From contig DISP01000013.1 in NCBI GenBank assembly GCA_002421995.1, positions 1-17,620 on the forward strand: a DNA stretch of 17,620 bases, in the 5' to 3' direction. Of this stretch, positions 8,719-15,705 are shown piece after piece. Position 1 is the stretch's first letter, and each line of letters begins with the position of its first letter. The notes below the pieces were generated by a model. That model did no database searches. It was not told the DNA's origin and worked only from the letters and a program-made list of their open reading frames with translations. This stretch comes from Bacteroidales bacterium UBA6207 (GTDB lineage Bacteria > Bacteroidota > Bacteroidia > Bacteroidales > F082). A program made the position numbers and the translations under genes.

Positions 8719-8737
8719 TTGTTTAAAGCTTAAACAA
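8719..8737. promoter_or_regulatory. Inverted repeat upstream of phr, operator candidate
   Basis: TTGTTTAA-AGC-TTAAACAA has perfect 8-bp arms around a 3-nt centre. It ends 5 nt before the photolyase ATG on its upstream side, where a repressor would block transcription or early elongation. It resembles the Rex consensus TTGTTAA-N4-TTAACAA but has 9 rather than 8 bases between TTGTT and AACAA, so I do not assign it to Rex. Confidence 0.4.
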
Positions 8738-8818
8738 GCAAACCGTCATTTGGTTGAATCCACACGCAATAATCATCCTATTAAGAACAATTCTAAACTA
8801 AACAAATTTTTGCTAAAA

Positions 8819-8882
8819 ATGAAATTAAGTATTGAAATACTATTGTTTTTGTACATGAAATTAAGCACGTGAATACTTAATT
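8819..8882. promoter_or_regulatory. Paired repeats upstream of nrfH, operator candidates
   Basis: ATGAAATTAAG occurs twice, at 8819-8829 and 8855-8865, 36 bp apart, and each copy is followed by a GAA(A)TACT-like tail. The first copy runs into an AGTAT-TGAA-ATACT dyad (8828-8841). The second forms a 7-bp inverted repeat, AATTAAG (8859-8865) with CTTAATT (8876-8882), ending 8 nt before the nrfH ATG. No clear TAnnTTTG box is visible in this 176-nt region, so transcription here may need an activator or use a variant promoter. Confidence 0.4.
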
Positions 8883-8890
8883 AAAGAATA

Positions 8891-9472
8891 ATGACAGGAA
8901 AACTTATAAAATCATTGGTTCCGCCACCGAAATGGAGGGTTGTGGTTGTGGTGCTTGCAGGTATAATCACCGGACTTTCGTTCTATGCAATCTATGCCGG
9001 TAAAGCCTGGTCATATTTATCGGATGCGCCTGAAACCTGCGTCAACTGCCATATAATGGCTCCGCAATATGCCACCTGGCAGCATAGCTCGCATCGTGAA
9101 GTGGCGCATTGCAACGACTGTCATGTTCCGCATGACAATATTTTCAGGACATACTTATTTAAGGCAAAAGACGGAATGCGGCATGCCTCGATGTTTACCC
9201 TTCGGCTGGAGCCGCAAAACATTTTCATCAAAGAAGAGGGGACAGAGGTGGTGCAGGAAAACTGTATCCGATGTCATTCGGGATTAATTACCGATAATAA
9301 ATTGCTTGCACAAACAAGCGTATTTCATCAAAAGTTTGAAGATCGTTTGTGCTGGGACTGCCACCGCGAGGTGCCGCATGGCCGGGTTAAAAGCCTATCA
9401 AGCACTCCGTATGCACGCGTACCTATGCTTAAGTCTCCTGTGCCTGAATGGATAAAATCAAACAAGAAATAA
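8891..9472 (+). CDS. nrfH: Cytochrome c nitrite reductase membrane subunit NrfH
   Basis: This tetraheme quinol dehydrogenase of the NapC/NirT/NrfH family takes electrons from menaquinol and passes them to NrfA on the periplasmic face. It has 193 residues, a usual NrfH length. One N-terminal membrane anchor lies at about 15-37, and there are four CxxCH heme sites: CVNCH (50-54), CNDCH (74-78), CIRCH (125-129) and CWDCH (154-158). Met56 follows the first site as in CxxCHxM, the position of the unusual Met ligand of heme 1 known in NrfH. The nrfA start lies within or just after its 3' end, so the two are surely one operon. The upstream repeats at 8819-8882 are candidate control sites. No cytochrome c maturation gene lies in the window. 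Confidence 0.95.
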   Translation: MTGKLIKSLVPPPKWRVVVVVLAGIITGLSFYAIYAGKAWSYLSDAPETCVNCHIMAPQYATWQHSSHREVAHCNDCHVPHDNIFRTYLFKAKDGMRHASMFTLRLEPQNIFIKEEGTEVVQENCIRCHSGLITDNKLLAQTSVFHQKFEDRLCWDCHREVPHGRVKSLSSTPYARVPMLKSPVPEWIKSNKK

Positions 9473-9483
9473 TTACCAAAAAA

Positions 9484-11007
9484 ATGAAGTATATGAATTC
9501 TGAATCAAAAAAAAGATCCCCATGGGTAAACCTGTCGCTTTTTTCGCTGACAGTAATAGCTGTTTTTATTTTAGGATGGTTTGTCTCGACCATCAGTGAA
9601 CGTCGGGCCGAAGCACTTTTTGCCTACAAACCAAAGGTTCAGCTGGCTGATTTTGAGCCGCGAAATGAAGTTTGGGGAAAAAATTATCCCTGGCAATACG
9701 AATCGTATCGAAAAACGCAGGAAACAGATTTTCATACTCCTCATGGTGGAAATGCCATGAAAGATGTGCTTTCAGAAAATCCTGAAATGGTTGTTCTATG
9801 GGCAGGTTATGGTTTTTCGAAAGACTACAACCAGGGAAGAGGACACAGCTATGCGATTGATGATATTCACAATACACTTCGAACAGCCGGACCAAAAGCT
9901 CCTGATGATGGCCCTATGCCAAGCACATGCTGGACTTGCAAAGGCCCTGATGTTCCAAGAATGATGAACCAATTGGGCAGCCCTGCTGCATTTTATGCAG
10001 GCAAATGGGCAAAACATGGTGAGGAAGTTGTAAATGCTATTGGATGTGCTGATTGTCACGACGCCACCACAATGGATCTTACAATCACACGTCCTGCATT
10101 GGTTGAAGCTTTTGAGGCCATGGGAAAAGATATTTCCAAAGCAACGCATCAGGAAATGAGGTCGCTCGTTTGTGCCCAATGTCATGTTGAGTATTATTTC
10201 AACAACCAAAACAAAGAAGAGCGTCCAAACTACCTTACTTTCCCTTGGGTTAATGGCTACGGACCCGAAGAAATGCTCAAATATTATGATGATATCAAGT
10301 TCTCCGACTGGACACACTCCATAAGCAAGGCTCCCATGCTTAAAGCACAACACCCGGATTATGAAGTATATACAACCGGTATTCACGCTGAGCGAGGAGT
10401 TTCTTGCGCTGATTGCCACATGCCGTATGTGAGTGAAGGAGGATTAAAGTATTCGAACCACCACGTCACCTCTCCGCTCAAATACGTGTCGCAGGCATGT
10501 CAAACATGCCACAGGGAAAGCGAAGCTACGTTGCTAAAGAATGTATATGACCGACAGAATAAAGTTGCAGAACTACGCAACAAAGCCGAGGAATTGTTGA
10601 CACGCGCCCATGTCGAAGCAAAAGTGGCCTGGGATAACAACGCCAGCGAAGCCGAAATGAAGGATATTCTCTATGAAATCCGTGCCGGCCAATGGTTTTG
10701 GGACTATGTGGCAGCTTCTCACGGTGGCTCGTTCCATTCACCGGTCGAAAGTTCCCGTGTGCTTGGAAAAGCCATTGATCATGCACAAAATGCACGTATC
10801 CAACTGGCACGACTGCTCGCAACAAAAGGTTTGACGAAAGAAATACCTTATCCTGACCTCAGCACAAAGGAGAAAGCGCAGGAATATATCGGCTTGCCAA
10901 TGGAGAAGCTAAAACAGGAAAAGGATGTATTTCTGAAAGAAATTGTTCCGGTCTGGAAAAAGAAAGCAGCGGAGCGTGAAGCAAAAATGGATCTGGTGCT
11001 CAACTAA
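9484..11007 (+). CDS. nrfA: Ammonia-forming cytochrome c nitrite reductase, catalytic subunit NrfA
   Basis: NrfA reduces nitrite to ammonium with six electrons in the periplasm. All five heme sites are present: the active-site CWTCK (149-153), then CADCH (188-192), CAQCH (230-234), CADCH (308-312) and CQTCH (339-343). By spacing to the CxxCK lysine, Arg133, Tyr237 and His290 (with Gln289) match the catalytic Arg, Tyr and His of Wolinella NrfA. A hydrophobic segment at 13-35 is an uncleaved anchor or signal. I chose the ATG at 9484, 11 nt after the nrfH stop, which gives 507 residues. An in-frame ATG at 9448 inside nrfH would add 12 residues, and that overlap is also possible. A strong terminator follows 10 nt after the stop, so the operon is just nrfHA. 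Confidence 0.95.
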   Translation: MKYMNSESKKRSPWVNLSLFSLTVIAVFILGWFVSTISERRAEALFAYKPKVQLADFEPRNEVWGKNYPWQYESYRKTQETDFHTPHGGNAMKDVLSENPEMVVLWAGYGFSKDYNQGRGHSYAIDDIHNTLRTAGPKAPDDGPMPSTCWTCKGPDVPRMMNQLGSPAAFYAGKWAKHGEEVVNAIGCADCHDATTMDLTITRPALVEAFEAMGKDISKATHQEMRSLVCAQCHVEYYFNNQNKEERPNYLTFPWVNGYGPEEMLKYYDDIKFSDWTHSISKAPMLKAQHPDYEVYTTGIHAERGVSCADCHMPYVSEGGLKYSNHHVTSPLKYVSQACQTCHRESEATLLKNVYDRQNKVAELRNKAEELLTRAHVEAKVAWDNNASEAEMKDILYEIRAGQWFWDYVAASHGGSFHSPVESSRVLGKAIDHAQNARIQLARLLATKGLTKEIPYPDLSTKEKAQEYIGLPMEKLKQEKDVFLKEIVPVWKKKAAEREAKMDLVLN

Positions 11008-11017
11008 ATATCAGCGC

Positions 11018-11052
11018 AAAAAAACCTTCCCTAAGCCGGAAGGTTTTTTTTT
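11018..11052. terminator. Bidirectional intrinsic terminator between nrfA and ggt
   Basis: AAAAAAACCTTCC (11018-11030) pairs with GGAAGGTTTTTTT (11038-11050) around the 7-nt loop CTAAGCC, followed by further T residues. It begins 10 nt after the nrfA stop. Because A runs precede the stem, it should also work on the minus strand, where it would stop transcripts leaving the gamma-glutamyltransferase gene, whose stop is about 160 nt away. Confidence 0.9.
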
Positions 11053-11209
11053 ATAATTGGTATCTGTCTATAGTGTCTGGTTCTTAAGCTTAATTTTGAG
11101 GGCAAGGTATGTACGGAATGATTGTCAGGTATTACCAATCTAAATGACTTACATGAATGATGAAATAAAGAAGCCATCGAACTTAAAAGACAAGCAATTA
11201 CACTCCGGC

Positions 11210-12907
11210 TCAGTAGCCCGATACCTGCCCGTCGAACCTTGATTCGGCTGCGCCATAATAAACACCGTTTATCGTATCGCGCATGATGCCAAGAAAGCCG
11301 CCATAAGCATCCACATCAAACTTGATGCGATGACCTTTTTTCATTAGTTCGCGGATTATTTCGTAGTTGAAACCTTTTTCAAGAATTAGCCAGCCGCTTT
11401 CGTTGGTGTATTGCGGGCCGCTGAGGACAGAAGATTCATGGTAAAATCTGCCGGCATCAGCTGTTTTTTGCAGTTTCAATTCGAAATCCACCATATCAAT
11501 AAGCACCTGTGCATGGCCCTGAATCTGCATTTTCCCATCTGTAATACCAAAGCATAGCCATGGTTTTCCAGCTTTTGACACAAAACCGGGTATTGCTGTA
11601 AATACAGGTTTTTTAGCGGCGTTGTAGCTATTGGGGCGGTTTTGATCTTTAAGAAATGCAACAGCGCGGTTCTGAAAAACAAAACCTAAGGTCGGCACGA
11701 CTACTCCTGAACCCATGCCCATATAATTGTTTTGAACCAATGATACCATGTTTCCAAATCGGTCAGCGACTGTGATATAAACCGTATTGTCGTTCTCAGC
11801 AAGCCCCTTGGGGTCGCTCTTACCGGCTTTGTCGGTTTTTATTGCCATGAATTTTTCTTTTGCCGATTGCTCACTCAGAATGCTTGCCGGAGCAACGCGC
11901 ATTGCATCTTTATCGCCAAGAAGTTTGTCTCTGTCTTCATAAACAAGCTTTTTCGATTCGACAAACAAGTGCAGAAGTTCACTGCTGTTTGCGCCCATGG
12001 ATCGTATGTCTTTTTCCTTCATAATATTCATCATTCCGAGCAATATTATGCCCTGATTTGATGGAGGCAGGGCCCAGATATCAAAGCCTCTGTAATTGGT
12101 TGAAACAGGCGAAACCCATTGACTGTGATAGAGTTCCAGATCATTTGATGTAAGAAAACCGTTGTTCGATTTGAAATGTGACACAATATCACACGCAATG
12201 TCACCTTCATAGAAATCACGTAATCCGGCTTCGGAAAGACGTTTAAAAGTGTTTGCTAAGGAAGGGTTTCTGAACAATTCACCTTTGGCCGGTAGTTGTC
12301 CGCCGGGGATAAAAACCTCGGCAAATGACGGGATATCTTTAAGGCGCTGCGCTTCAAGCTGCCAGAATTCTGCAACAGCTTCCGTCACCGGAAAGCCGTC
12401 GTTGGCATAAGAAATTGCCGGTGCTAAGATTTCTTCGATCGAAAGTTTCCCGAATTTTTTATGCATTTCCTGCCAGCCATCAACACAACCTGGCACCGTA
12501 ACTGAAATCATACCAGCGGGTAGTATCTCTTTAATCTTGCTTTTTCGCAAAAATTCGGGAGTAAGCGCGGCGGGTGATTTTCCAACAGCGCTCAGGCCGT
12601 AGAGTTCAGCAGTAGCAGCATCCCATATGAGGGCTTCAAGATCGCCTCCGAGTCCGGCGGCAACAGGCTCAACCAGGGCAAGGATGGCATTGGCGGCGAT
12701 GGCTGCATCCACTGCATTTCCGCCCAGTTTTAAAATGTCAATCGCAACCTGTGTCGCAAGTGGATGACTTGTGGCAACAATTCCTTTACGCCCAATGACT
12801 TCGGATCGCGCATTTGCTTTTTTTTGATATACATGCATCTGAGCCAGCGTGGCTTCAGCGGTGAAAACCAGCAAAAGCAATAAGCTTCCTGTTATATGCC
12901 TGATCAT
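11210..12907 (-). CDS. Gamma-glutamyltransferase-like exported Ntn-hydrolase
   Basis: The family moves or hydrolyses gamma-glutamyl groups (glutathione and related compounds) after self-cleavage before a catalytic Thr. Residues 1-22 are a signal peptide, so it acts outside the cytoplasm. The large-subunit region contains GGNAVDAAIAAN (62-73), GLGGDLEALIWDA and ISVTVPGCVDGW. The small subunit should begin at Thr375 in NDN-TVYITVADRFGN, which lines up with E. coli Thr391. At 565 residues it is full length. Some usually conserved positions look changed: SAVGKSPAALT has Lys110 where an Arg is common, and GITDGKMQIQGH has Asp457-Gly458 where the oxyanion Gly-Gly is expected. It may therefore use an unusual substrate. 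Its ATG overlaps the aminotransferase stop in ATGA, pointing to translational coupling. Confidence 0.85.
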   Translation of the reverse strand: MIRHITGSLLLLLVFTAEATLAQMHVYQKKANARSEVIGRKGIVATSHPLATQVAIDILKLGGNAVDAAIAANAILALVEPVAAGLGGDLEALIWDAATAELYGLSAVGKSPAALTPEFLRKSKIKEILPAGMISVTVPGCVDGWQEMHKKFGKLSIEEILAPAISYANDGFPVTEAVAEFWQLEAQRLKDIPSFAEVFIPGGQLPAKGELFRNPSLANTFKRLSEAGLRDFYEGDIACDIVSHFKSNNGFLTSNDLELYHSQWVSPVSTNYRGFDIWALPPSNQGIILLGMMNIMKEKDIRSMGANSSELLHLFVESKKLVYEDRDKLLGDKDAMRVAPASILSEQSAKEKFMAIKTDKAGKSDPKGLAENDNTVYITVADRFGNMVSLVQNNYMGMGSGVVVPTLGFVFQNRAVAFLKDQNRPNSYNAAKKPVFTAIPGFVSKAGKPWLCFGITDGKMQIQGHAQVLIDMVDFELKLQKTADAGRFYHESSVLSGPQYTNESGWLILEKGFNYEIIRELMKKGHRIKFDVDAYGGFLGIMRDTINGVYYGAAESRFDGQVSGY

Positions 12908-14100
12908 AAACCCTTGATTAATCTAAAAGAATTAACAATCTTTTCGATGGAAAGTTCTGTTTCCTCATCTGTAATTGTCAGTGGCGGTGCAATTCTGAAT
13001 GCATGTTCATGAAAAAGGAACTGGTCAACAACCAGATAATTTTTCTTAAACGCCTTCATAACATCTTGTATATCAATCTCATTTTTCAGTTCAACACCAA
13101 GCATCAATCCAAGGCGCCGAACAGATTTCACAAAAGGATGAGAAACAAGTGCTTCCTCAAATCTTTTCCCTTGTTTTTCTGCATTGCTTAACAGATCCAT
13201 TGATAGAATCAACTGCAGGGTTGCCAGCGAAGCAGCACAGGAAACAGGATGACCGCCAAAAGTGGTTATGTGACCAAGCTCGGGATGATGTGTCAATGCA
13301 AGCATCTTTTCTTTTGATGCAATAAAAGCGCCAATGGGCATTCCGCCTCCCATGCCTTTTGCCAGACAAAGTATATCCGGAACTACATTGTAATGCTCAA
13401 ATGCAAATAGTTTTCCACTGCGACCGAAACCCATTTGAATCTCGTCGAAAATCAATAACGAACCGGTTTCGTTGCACCGATCGCGCAGAGCCTTTAAAAA
13501 GCCGGCTTCAGGCAAAATGATACCGGCTTCGGCCTGCACAGGTTCAACAAGGACTGCAGCTGTATTTTCGGAAATTTGTTTTAACTGACCGAAATCGTTG
13601 AACCGCAACATACGCGTCGAGGGAACGAGCGGACGAAAAGCATTTTTCATTGTTTCGCTTCCCAGCATACTCAAAGCACCGGCAGTTCCGCCATGGTAAG
13701 CATTTGCAAAATGAACGAGTTCGGGTCGGTTCGTAAGTCGTTTTGCAAGTTTGAGGGCAGCTTCGATGGCTTCGCTTCCTGAGTTTACATAGTACACAGC
13801 ATCGAGTGAATCAGGAAGGTTTTTTGCCAATAGTCCGGCCAGCTGCACTTGCGGCGAATGGATAAATTTCCCGTAAACCATCACATGCATATATGCATCG
13901 AGCTGATTGTGAATTGCTTCAACAACTTTTGGATGCCGGTGACCGACATTACTTACCGAAACGCCTGAAACCAAGTCAATGTATTTGTTTCCTTCATCAT
14001 CAATCAGAAAAATACCTTCGGCACGCACTATCTCAACAGGATCTGTCACAACCCCCGGCAATCCCATGTGCAATTGAAACAATTGTCTGTTCGTCAACAT
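12904..14100 (-). CDS. Class III PLP-dependent aminotransferase (acetylornithine/ornithine-type)
   Basis: This cytosolic enzyme would move an amino group from an omega-amino compound to a keto acid. Its 398 residues are typical for the ArgD/RocD/GabT group. Visible motifs are the N-terminal DDEGNKYIDLVSG, the phosphate-binding NSGSEAIEAALKLAK (106-120), AYHGGT, LVEPVQAEAG, the PLP-ring contact FDEIQMGFGRSGK with Asp219, the Schiff-base Lys248 in LAKGMGGGMPIGAF, and TTFGGHPVSCAA. Substrate choice within the class cannot be read from motifs alone. No arginine-synthesis gene is near, so ArgD is not the obvious role. It is first in a two-gene operon with the gamma-glutamyltransferase-like gene (4-nt overlap). 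A promoter TAATTTTG lies 17 nt upstream, and a GGAGAG ribosome-site-like run abuts the ATG. Confidence 0.88.
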   Translation of the reverse strand: MLTNRQLFQLHMGLPGVVTDPVEIVRAEGIFLIDDEGNKYIDLVSGVSVSNVGHRHPKVVEAIHNQLDAYMHVMVYGKFIHSPQVQLAGLLAKNLPDSLDAVYYVNSGSEAIEAALKLAKRLTNRPELVHFANAYHGGTAGALSMLGSETMKNAFRPLVPSTRMLRFNDFGQLKQISENTAAVLVEPVQAEAGIILPEAGFLKALRDRCNETGSLLIFDEIQMGFGRSGKLFAFEHYNVVPDILCLAKGMGGGMPIGAFIASKEKMLALTHHPELGHITTFGGHPVSCAASLATLQLILSMDLLSNAEKQGKRFEEALVSHPFVKSVRRLGLMLGVELKNEIDIQDVMKAFKKNYLVVDQFLFHEHAFRIAPPLTITDEETELSIEKIVNSFRLIKGL

Positions 14101-14116
14101 CTCTCCTTTTTTTTTG

Positions 14117-14124
14117 CAAAATTA
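14117..14124 (-). promoter_or_regulatory. Bacteroidota -7 promoter element for the aminotransferase-ggt operon
   Basis: On the minus strand the sequence is TAATTTTG, a full match to TAnnTTTG, followed by a C and an A run and then GGAGAG before the ATG at 14100. The leader would be only about 10 nt. No good -33 box is visible. Confidence 0.55.
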
Positions 14125-14184
14125 CCACAATAGCAGCAAGCTGTCTTTTGTCTCAAAAAAAAAAACAACAGCTTATGAATAATG

Positions 14185-14201
14185 TACCGAGTACTTCGGT
14201 A
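14185..14201. promoter_or_regulatory. TACCGA-N5-TCGGTA inverted repeat, operator candidate
   Basis: This is a perfect 6-5-6 dyad (TACCGA-GTACT-TCGGTA) in the 150-nt divergent region between the aminotransferase and SDR genes. It sits just upstream of the SDR -33-like element TTTCG (14204-14208). Size and symmetry fit a site for a dimeric TetR- or MerR-type regulator. No such regulator gene is in the window. Confidence 0.45.
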
Positions 14202-14229
14202 TGTTTCGGCACACTAACCATTCATTTTT

Positions 14230-14237
14230 TATTTTTG
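14230..14237 (+). promoter_or_regulatory. Bacteroidota -7 promoter element for the SDR gene
   Basis: TATTTTTG matches TAnnTTTG. A -33-like TTTCG lies at 14204-14208, 21 bp upstream. The predicted start point leaves a leader under 10 nt before the ATG at 14251, so the mRNA may be almost leaderless. Confidence 0.55.
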
Positions 14238-14250
14238 CCAAAAAGAAATC

Positions 14251-15072
14251 ATGCAATCATTATTGAATAAAGTTGTGGTTATCACAGGGGCATCCTCAGG
14301 CATAGGTCGTTCAACAGCTGTTGAGGCTGCCGGAAGGGGTGCTAAACTTGTGCTTGCAGCCAGAAATTATAGTGCACTTGAAGAAACTGCTGCTTTGTGT
14401 GGACCTACAGCGCAGGGAATAAGCCTTTTCAAAGCCGACATTAGCCTCGAATTAGATTGCAAAGCGCTAATTCAGCATGCAATTGATGAGTTTGGGCAGA
14501 TAGACATTTTGGTTAACAACGCAGGTATTTCAATGCGTGCTCTGTTTTTGGAGACCGATCTGATTGTGATTAAAAAAGTGATGGATATAAACTTTTGGGG
14601 CACTGTATATTGCACAAAGTATGCCTTGCCACATCTGTTAAAAAGCCATGGAAGCGTGGTTGGAGTATCTTCGATTGCCGGCCGGAAAGGATTACCCGGC
14701 CGCACGGGCTATTCAGCTTCGAAATTTGCAATGCAAGGCTTTCTCGAGGCGCTTAGAATTGAGCATCTGCACGATGGCTTGCATGTTTTGATGGCATTTC
14801 CGGGTTTCACGGCAAGCAATATACGCCAGACAGCCTTGTCGTCCGACGGTAGCCAGCAAGGTGAATCGCCGCGCGAAGAAGGGAAGATGATGCAAAGCAG
14901 CGCTGTGGCTGTTTATCTGCTCAATGCCGTTGAAAAGCGCAAACGCACCCTGACACTTACAGCGCAGGGAAAACTTACGGTTTGGCTCAACACCTTTTTA
15001 CCTGCAATGGTTGATCGTATGGTTTTTAATCACATGGCAAACGAGCCGGATGCTCCGATCAAAAAACGGTGA
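14251..15072 (+). CDS. Short-chain dehydrogenase/reductase (SDR), classical type
   Basis: This is a cytosolic NAD(P)-dependent oxidoreductase of unknown substrate. Its 273 residues hold the Rossmann cofactor motif TGASSGIG (12-19), NNAG (89-92), Asn114, Ser140/Ser141, and the catalytic YSASK with Tyr154 and Lys158. AARN at 37-40, with Arg38 after the second beta strand, mildly favours NADPH. The tail beyond residue 235 is hydrophobic (LTVWLNTFLPAMVDRMVF), as in DHRS7-like SDRs, and may touch a membrane. It is a single gene with its own promoter and a possible operator (14185-14201). Its TGA ends at 15072 and the convergent rex stop codon starts at 15073, with no base between. Confidence 0.9.
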   Translation: MQSLLNKVVVITGASSGIGRSTAVEAAGRGAKLVLAARNYSALEETAALCGPTAQGISLFKADISLELDCKALIQHAIDEFGQIDILVNNAGISMRALFLETDLIVIKKVMDINFWGTVYCTKYALPHLLKSHGSVVGVSSIAGRKGLPGRTGYSASKFAMQGFLEALRIEHLHDGLHVLMAFPGFTASNIRQTALSSDGSQQGESPREEGKMMQSSAVAVYLLNAVEKRKRTLTLTAQGKLTVWLNTFLPAMVDRMVFNHMANEPDAPIKKR

Positions 15073-15705
15073 TTAATCTTCTTTCTTGTGGTTGGGATTG
15101 GTTTCATACGCCATCCTTTCAAGCTTTGAAACAATATCAAAGTTTTCGATGTTCAGCGTTTTTGAGGATTGTAGCTGAACCGGACTAAAGTTTAAGATCC
15201 CTGTTATGCCGGCGGTCATGAGGATAGTGGTCAGCTCTCTGGCAAAGTCAGGTGCAACCGCTAAGGCACATATTTTGATATTTTTTGATCGTATCACCTG
15301 TTGAATTTCTGTAAGTGAATAGGAGGGAGGTTCGGCTGAATAATCCGCTGTTTCATCCAGTGAAAAACGGGCAATAACTTTCAAACGCGAATGATAAGAA
15401 TTTAAGTATTCCATAATCGTACTGCCAAGGTGACCCATGCCAACAAAACAAATATTTGTAACATCATCAGGATCAATCGCTTCGGCGATCTTGTTTAGCA
15501 CTTCGCTCACTTTGTATCCCCGATGCTGATCACCCGTTATATCAATAAGCATGAGATCGCGACGCACCGTTGCTGCTTTGATTTTTACGTGTCGTGCCAG
15601 ATGGTGGGAAAAAATGTAGGCCTCGTCAAGATACTGATAGCTGTTGAGCACACGCCGGTAATTGCTCAGCCGTTCCACCGTTAGGGAGGGCAAACCTTGA
15701 ATCAT
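15073..15705 (-). CDS. rex: Redox-sensing transcriptional repressor Rex
   Basis: Rex is a dimeric repressor that leaves DNA when NADH rises relative to NAD+. The 210 residues show the whole family plan: an N-terminal winged helix with LPSLTVERLSNYRRVL, FSHHLARHVKI and TVRRDL (recognition helix, about 46-51), the wing RGYKV, then a Rossmann domain with FVGMGHLGSTIMEY (88-101; canonical Rex has GAGNLG) and the C-terminal ALAVAPDFA and ITGILNFSPVQL. It is the last of three genes; its ATG overlaps the beta-barrel stop as TAATG, so the two are probably coupled. I found no exact TTGTTAA-N4-TTAACAA site in the window. The nearest thing is the 19-bp dyad before phr, which has one base too many. Confidence 0.88.
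   Translation of the reverse strand: MIQGLPSLTVERLSNYRRVLNSYQYLDEAYIFSHHLARHVKIKAATVRRDLMLIDITGDQHRGYKVSEVLNKIAEAIDPDDVTNICFVGMGHLGSTIMEYLNSYHSRLKVIARFSLDETADYSAEPPSYSLTEIQQVIRSKNIKICALAVAPDFARELTTILMTAGITGILNFSPVQLQSSKTLNIENFDIVSKLERMAYETNPNHKKED

Noticed and set aside
9448..9483. Upstream in-frame start for nrfA overlapping nrfH
   Set aside because: It adds 12 charged residues ahead of the usual short N-terminus before the hydrophobic segment and overlaps nrfH by 25 nt. The ATG at 9484 fits better, but the longer form is not excluded.
9796..10419. A 207-codon open frame on the - strand
   Set aside because: It is the shadow of nrfA; the five heme motifs fix the coding strand.
11091..11098. 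TAATTTTG promoter-like element on the + strand after the nrfA terminator
   Set aside because: No gene follows on this strand before the convergent ggt gene, only a 12-codon ATG frame at about 11110, and there is no -33 box. Probably chance in AT-rich DNA, though an antisense RNA to ggt cannot be excluded.
14155..14165. Run of 11 A residues as a possible terminator or slippage site
   Set aside because: There is no GC-rich stem beside it and it lies outside coding sequence; such runs are common in Bacteroidota intergenic DNA.
15073..15705. CoA-binding or generic Rossmann protein instead of Rex
   Set aside because: The N-terminal winged helix with TVRRDL and RGYKV, together with the C-terminal GILNFSP segment, is specific to Rex.
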